Positions 58,001-64,000 of a stretch of DNA of 64,000 nt are shown piece by piece (position 1 is the first letter of the stretch; each line of letters starts with the position of its first letter). The stretch is from Vicia villosa (lineage: Eukaryota > Streptophyta > Magnoliopsida > Fabales > Fabaceae). The notes under the pieces were generated by a model. The model ran no database searches, was not told the DNA's origin, and worked only from the letters and a program-made list of their open reading frames with translations. A program made the position numbers and the translations under genes. The stretch spans positions 62,001-126,000 of the forward strand of contig NW_026705389.1 of NCBI RefSeq assembly GCF_029867415.1, given 5' to 3'.

Positions 58001-59403
58001 CTTATAACTCCAGTGTCTAGGAATTGAAACAATGCCTGTACATCATCAGCAGGATCTTTGTTCCAAAAGCATACGGTTAGTAGTTCATGTGTTTTTTGAT
58101 TTTCATCATTCTCCTTTTTTAGTTGCTTAAGAAAAATGAGTGAAGTATCAATGAACATAATGACAAAGATGAAATGATTTGAGAAAAACATGTATATTGC
58201 ATTATTTTTATTTATTCAAACAGAATGAATTTCTTACAATAAGAAGTAATTGATAACAACGAAAATAGTACAATTGAAAATACTTGAGAAGTCTAAACAA
58301 TGACAAGCTTGGCCTTATGCAAATGAAATGTTCTCCGACAAACATAAAGTCTTTAGGCTCATTTGGTGGAAGGTTCTCTCATGAGGAGGCATGGGATTCT
58401 CTGATAGTAGCTTGATCTTGTTTGTAATTCCCCATGATTCTTCTTCTATGAGCTTTTGTTAGATATCGGTGTGGAGGGATCGTCTTGACTGATCTGATGG
58501 AGAGGAAGAGTGGTAAGAGTCTTTGGTAACCATGGATGCACATGCATGAATGCAAAGTGTTAATGAAGATGCAAATGTATCATAAATTAGGATCAAGGAT
58601 CAAGGCCTCTTGGATAACAGCTTCTCATGGTCAATAAGATATGGTCGAATCCTCCAGATTCAGAGGTTCGACGTTGCTTTCTGGATAAATAGCTTGTGCA
58701 TAAGTCAAAGATGGTCGAGTCCTCCAAATTCAGAGGTTCGACGTTGATTGATTCTGATAGATAACTGATGTAGAACTTCTGTATAAGTCAAAGATGGTCG
58801 AATCCTCCAGATTCAGAGGTTCAACGTTGATTCAGGATAGATAACCTTTGCATAAGTCAAATAAGGTCGAACCTTCCAGATTCAGAGGTTCGACGTTAAT
58901 TATGATAGATAGTATGAATGGGCATAGGGTAGGATGGAGGCATATTTTCCTGCAAAACAGAATTTCCCAACCCCTCTCACAGGTGTGATCTAGTATAAGG
59001 TAGGTCAACAGGTTTCCAGCGTTAACAGTTCTCCTGAAACACCATCATTGTTGCAAATACATGCCAACAATGGTATCCCATTTGAACCTCAACTGGTCGT
59101 GGGTCTCATGATCGCAATCAATAGAACCTGACATTCTGTTGGCGTCATGACTATCCACTCTATCCTAGGTAGCCTAAGTATCACTCTGGCCTGGGTATTG
59201 GGCCTTTTACCTCAAATCAGTAACATCCCATCCCAACAGAACAGTATAATAATCATAGTATATGAAAATAAAATGCAAGGCATAAAGAAATAAAGCAATA
59301 AAGCAGTAAAGCAATAAAGCACTAAATAAATAAACACCCAAAGAAAAGAAAACAAACAAAAGCTAGGATCGACTAAGCCAGGATCCCCAGCAGAGTCGCC
59401 AGC
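55019..59403 (-). mobile_element. Non-coding internal region, unit 2
   Basis: Same length as unit 1 (4385 bp), with a handful of substitutions. It holds the minisatellite (55187-56332), double hairpin (57552-57663), hairpin repeats (58639-58899) and PBS (59384-59401). Confidence 0.85.
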
Positions 59404-62400
59404 TGTCGCACGCTCGCGAAATGTGAACAGAGTCGCCACCAATATATTTATCCCAAAGAGGGAAAGGAATATCAGAAAACCTAGAATAAAGAAAGGATAA
59501 GAAAAGGTCTTGCGACCAAAGATCGGGTAAGAAGTCGGTTACGCGAGGGGAAGGTATTAGCATCCCTCACGTCTGTGGTACTCCACAGGATCCACTTATG
59601 TTTGTTCTATTCTAAGGGTGTATAAATCTAAAGCTTAATTACTAAGGGAATGCATGCAAATGAAAGAAAAAGAAACACGGGGAAAATAAGGTTTATAAAT
59701 AGTTGTGCTCGCTTAGGCCCCGCGACCCAATGCCTACGTATCCTTTTCAGGAATCAGAGCGCCGTAGTTCGGCTCTTTAGTTTTTGTTTGTTTTTGTGTT
59801 TTTTAGTTGAACAGTTACATTCGCACTCCGCTGTTCGACCTCTGGAGTCTTAAGCTGGGAATGGAGCGGAAGTAACGTGTCCGATTAGGAGGAAGAATGC
59901 CCTGAAGGCAAGAGAAAGAATGCCTCGGAGGCAAGGGAGAGAAGAGAGAAGATTGGTTTGTGTTTTTTATGTAACTTCATGATGAACAAAACCCAATACA
60001 AGGTTTCGCACCACTTCATTACTTTGTTTAGGTCTGAGCCTTTATTAAGTGTTTTAAATGTTTTGGTTGGGTATTTTTTTAAGGGAATTTACTTTGCAAT
60101 TCGAATCACATGAAAATGTATAATGATCGAGAAGCAGATTAGGGAATGAATCCCACTCACTTCTATCCCATTATGTAATGTTCGAGAAACAGATTAGGGA
60201 ATAAATCCCACTCATTTCTATCCCATTAGTTAATGTTCGAGAAACAGATTAGGGAATGAATCCCACTCATTTCTCTCCCATTAAGTAGTGACCGAGAAAC
60301 AGATTAGGGAATGAATCCCACTCATTTCTATGCCACTAAGTGATTGAGAAACAGATTAGGGAATGAATCCCACTCATTTCTCTATCACTTTCTTAATGTG
60401 ATCGCATCTCTATTTGTTAATGTTTTAATGTTGAAAGAGAAAAAGGAGAAGAAAACTAGCTTAAGATGAATAACTAGCCTAAGTGTTTAAAAGGGAATTT
60501 CTAGATCCTAATGTTATCATGGTTTCTACCTAAAGTTAGGAATTTAAGGAAAAAAGACTAAACCTAATAGTTATGGAGATTATAGGTCCTAAATCTAAAG
60601 GAATGAGATTACACGCACAAGCAAAGATCAAAATTACAAGTAAAAATTACAAGTAAACAATGATACAAAATTGCACAAAAGCATAAAGTAACAAGTCAAA
60701 ATATAGTACAAAATGAAGTAAAATACTATTATTTTTTATATTGATTTTTATGAGGGGAATTGAATTACAAATCAAGTAAAAGACTAAAACAAATAACCTA
60801 AAACTAATATTTTTTTAGTGATTATTTTTTTTATGTCTAAAATTGGATTAAAGTCTCAAAATTAATAGGAAAAATTGGTTTTTATTATTAAAATGTAAAG
60901 GAAATCTAGATTCTAAAATGAACAAGAATGTGAATTCAGGGGGTGCATGTTGAAATGATGGTGCAGTAAGCAACACAGGCGCAGAGCCCAATAAGATCAA
61001 GGCCCAGGAACGTTTTTTTGTTATCAGATTTTGTAAAGTGCCAAAAATGGCGTTAGGGCCAATGGGGGTGACGAATAGCAAATCAGGCCCAGAGTTTTGT
61101 GTGTTTGATCCATGTGTTTCTACCATAATTTATCAATTCATCAATTTCAATTAATCAGACTTTGCATTAGACCAAATTAACGTGACCAGATTCTTAATCG
61201 CTTCCTAATTAATGCAAGGTTTTCATGTTAATTACAATTAATGTCAATTAATTATCATAATTTTCCAATGTTAACAAAAGGAAATAATGAAATAGAAAGA
61301 GGGATTAGGGCTCCTACTTGTGACGATTGGAATTCTCAGAGCTTCTTCTTCCTTCCTTGACGTGAACGGCGCGGCGGCGTGACTCTCCGATTGCTCTCTC
61401 TCCGTTCGTTTCTCGTTCGATCTCAACTCGATGCCACTCCGAGCGAACGGCTAGTTCATGCGATGGAGATGATGAACGTTGTTGTTGTGGGCGCGGATTC
61501 GCGGATGAGTATCATGAAGATTGTTAAATCGTGTTTGAGACGAGAGCGAAGACGAAGATTGAAGTGTGGATGATGCGTGAACACGGTTCAGAGGAGGTTT
61601 GTTCTCTCTTTCTTCCGATTGCTTCTTCTTCTTCTTGAAATTCTGGCCCTTCTTTTGATTATTTCTGATTCTTCCGTTATTCTTTTCTTTTCTGTGGAAG
61701 CGTTGTTCTTCGTGGTTGTTTGTAGAGGAAGCGATGAAGAACGTAGAGAGAGATTGAAGATGGTTCAGTGGTGGCTTTTTGATGAGTTGGGGAAGATAAT
61801 GATTGAAGACTGAAGAAGCTTGCGTGTGGAGATTGAACAGAATAGAGAGGGAATTGGAGATGGATTAAGGTTCCACGAGGGAGTTTTGAAAGATGAAGAA
61901 GAAAGTGATGGTGTGAGTCTAGAGAGAAGGTGTAAGAGTTGAAGGTTGGTGGTGAAGAAAATATAGTGGTTAGCTATCTCTGATCTCTCTTCTTTTCTCT
62001 TGAATAATCTGTTCGGTTCCAGTTTCATTCTGTTAGAGTTTGTTATAAGATGGTTAGGAGATCTGTAATTGATTTTTGGAATTTAGAAAAGTTAGTTATC
62101 AGGGTATGTGAAGTTAGTTATGGTCTTTGAAATGTGTTTGGGTTATGTTATATGGCTGTGAATGGTTTGCTATGCAGGATGGTGTAAGTTGCAAGTATAT
62201 GCAAGTGGTGTTTATTGTGTTCATTTGGTTTTGTAGTGTAGTCATGATATTGTTTTGTTTGGACGTGCAGGGCCTTTGTTCAATTTCATAACTGTTTTGG
62301 AAATGGCATGAGGTGGGAGTAGTTATATGGGACTGATTTGATTTTGGTGTTTGAATGCAGCTTTGGGCTTGGCAGCAGCAGCCGTGGGTTTGACAGCGGC

Positions 62401-63152
62401 CTTAGGCTTGATGGCAGCAGCTCATAGTTAAGATGAAATGGATTAGAATGTCAAAAATGCATTTTTTTTTGTGTAATTTGTGATCTCCATGTGATGTAAT
62501 GGTGTATATGATGTGGAATAACTTTGTAGAATAGAGGGCTGTTACACTATGTAGTAGTAACAAAAGTTTGAAACTCATACTGTTATTTGTGAAACGTTGG
62601 TGTCTTGAATAAAGTTTAAACTCTTTCCTTCTTTCAATGTGCAATCTTGAAATAGAGAAAATTCAATAAGAATGATAAATAAAGGTATGAAGTCACCATG
62701 ACTATAGTCAAAAGTCCAACCCATAGTTGGCTTTGACCAAAAGACAAGGTCTTTGCAAACAACTTTCTACAGTCTTCTCTCCCCAATATGCATTAATAAC
62801 TAAAAGGCGTTTATGAACCTCTTTCTCTTCAAACCAACACCATCGAAATCTCAAATTCAACGAGACTTGTCATAAGACTCGTCATAGGCTAACATTTTTG
62901 TCCAAGTGGATTCACCGAATATTGCATCAAACAATTGTGTCCAACTCCATGGGGAAATCCTCTTGATTACTAAATAAATATGAAAGTAAACCTTGATTCA
63001 ATTGATGTCCTTTGATCCATCATCACTGATTTAATGAACCAATATTTATTCTTAATGAATGCATGATGTGTTAATGACCTAGTACGAATGATTGTAAAGC
63101 AATAAGCCAGATATAAATAAATTTAGATATGGGCAAATTTTGGGGTGCAACA
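59404..63152 (-). mobile_element. Ogre-like LTR of array unit 3
   Basis: This 3749-bp copy has its left side at a PBS and its right side at ATGCA (63153-63157). Private changes include GAGCCCAATAAG near 60987 and GACAGCGGCC near 62395. Confidence 0.9.
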
Positions 63153-64000
63153 ATGCATACACATCATAACACACTGGAAACACAAGAAAAAACGAGAGTT
63201 AGGCTTACTTGAACGAAATCTTCAAGAACTCGCCAACAACAATGATGAACGCAGTGGCTCTCCAATCAAGCTCCGGTGATGGTTCAAACAAGCTTCCAGT
63301 TCATAAATATTTGTAGATTTGGAATCCTCTCAACATCCTCTACTCAAATTCAAGATCCGAGAAACTTCAAAATTGAGTTCAAAATCGAACTAAACCCTTG
63401 ATCTTGATTTAAACTATTTTAGTTAGTGATCTGTGTTGATAATGGTTCTGTGAATTAAATACAATGAAAATGGAAACGTAATTTCTCAATAACTCATAAG
63501 AATTAGTCAAGATTTTAAGTTTCTTTAAAGTGAAGAAACTTGAATTTTGAGGATTTAAATTGGTAGAGTTTTGGCAATGGTAAGGGTGAGTTGTGGGTGA
63601 TTTTTTGATGTGAAAAGTACTGTTATATAGAGTTAGAATTAGGTTAAGGGTTAAACTTGTAATTATTCAAAGATGAGAAAAGTGTGAGTGCATTTTATTT
63701 GAATTTAAATATAATTTGTGGGAAGTTTGAATTTGATGCAAAATAGCTAGTGAAATATACTCCAAATTGCTGATACATTGTGCATTTGGTGTGAATTTGA
63801 AGGAGTGTGAGATGCATGCTAGGTTATGCATGAGAATATTTATTATTTTTGTATTTTAGTGCCAAAATATTTACTTTTTCCTTGGCTTTTGATTTATGAT
63901 GCATGAAAATTATTAATCAAATTCAAATGAAATAAAATGATGATGAATTAAAGGATCATGCATTTATTTTTCCAAAATGAATAATGAAACATGCAAATTT
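63153..64000 (-). mobile_element. Older-LTR segment, unit 3 (cut by window end)
   Basis: Copy of 44319-45166, so the array continues beyond the window. Confidence 0.85.

Larger units (their letters stand above)
40569..64000 (-). repeat. Tandem array of a 9.42-kb composite retrotransposon unit, ~2.5 copies
   Basis: The unit starts at 40569, 49987 and 59404 (periods 9418 and 9417). Each unit is LTR, ATGCA, older-LTR piece, internal region. A few to about ten differences are visible per pair of units, several clustered in the first kilobase of unit 1. Confidence 0.92.

Overview
The window is plant repeat DNA: AT-rich, with no recognisable host gene. It is built almost entirely of LTR retrotransposons nested in one another. 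Very long LTRs (3-5 kb), a primer-binding site (PBS) matching tRNA-Arg (TGGCGACTCTRCTGGGGA), CHHC zinc-knuckle gags and an extra ORF upstream of gag point to the Ogre group of Ty3/gypsy Tat elements. A Maximus/SIRE-type Ty1/copia element with a plant-transposon-protein ORF is also present. This mix suggests a large-genome legume, probably tribe Fabeae (pea, vetch, grass-pea, faba); the species cannot be fixed from the sequence alone.

Layout. (1) 1-30223: an Ogre-like array on the + strand reading internal(partial)-LTR-internal-LTR. The internal part 8204-13285 encodes Gag only, with no protease, RT or integrase. The 5' fragment 1-3513 is a second internal copy whose gag is frameshifted. (2) 15435-27776: a second Ogre-like element inserted into the last LTR of that array, with a perfect TGCAT target-site duplication (TSD). 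It encodes an ORF1 protein (plant-mobile-domain-like) and a Gag that has lost its capsid region but carries two zinc-knuckle modules. (3) 30224-36566: a defective Maximus/SIRE-like copia element whose left LTR was split by the array. It keeps gag-protease and the PF20167-type ORF but has no integrase or RT. (4) 36567-38903: a decayed copia gag-pol relic. (5) 38904-64000: on the minus strand, an Ogre-like LTR interrupted by another LTR with ATGCA TSDs, from which a 9.42-kb unit (LTR + host-LTR piece + non-coding internal region) is tandemly repeated 2.5 times with almost no divergence.

Functionally, every Ogre-like element here is non-autonomous (Gag-only or non-coding). They share PBS, polypurine tract (PPT), LTR tip sequence, a conserved U5 block and a conserved post-gag non-coding block, so all would depend on enzymes supplied by an autonomous Ogre elsewhere.

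The most notable signals are: a pair of hairpins kept by co-varying changes in three diverged non-autonomous families; a second copy of the PBS decamer inside U5 of every LTR family; a 55-residue two-helix membrane-protein ORF with its own TATA box inside the outer LTR; and the recombinational origin of the 9.42-kb tandem array.
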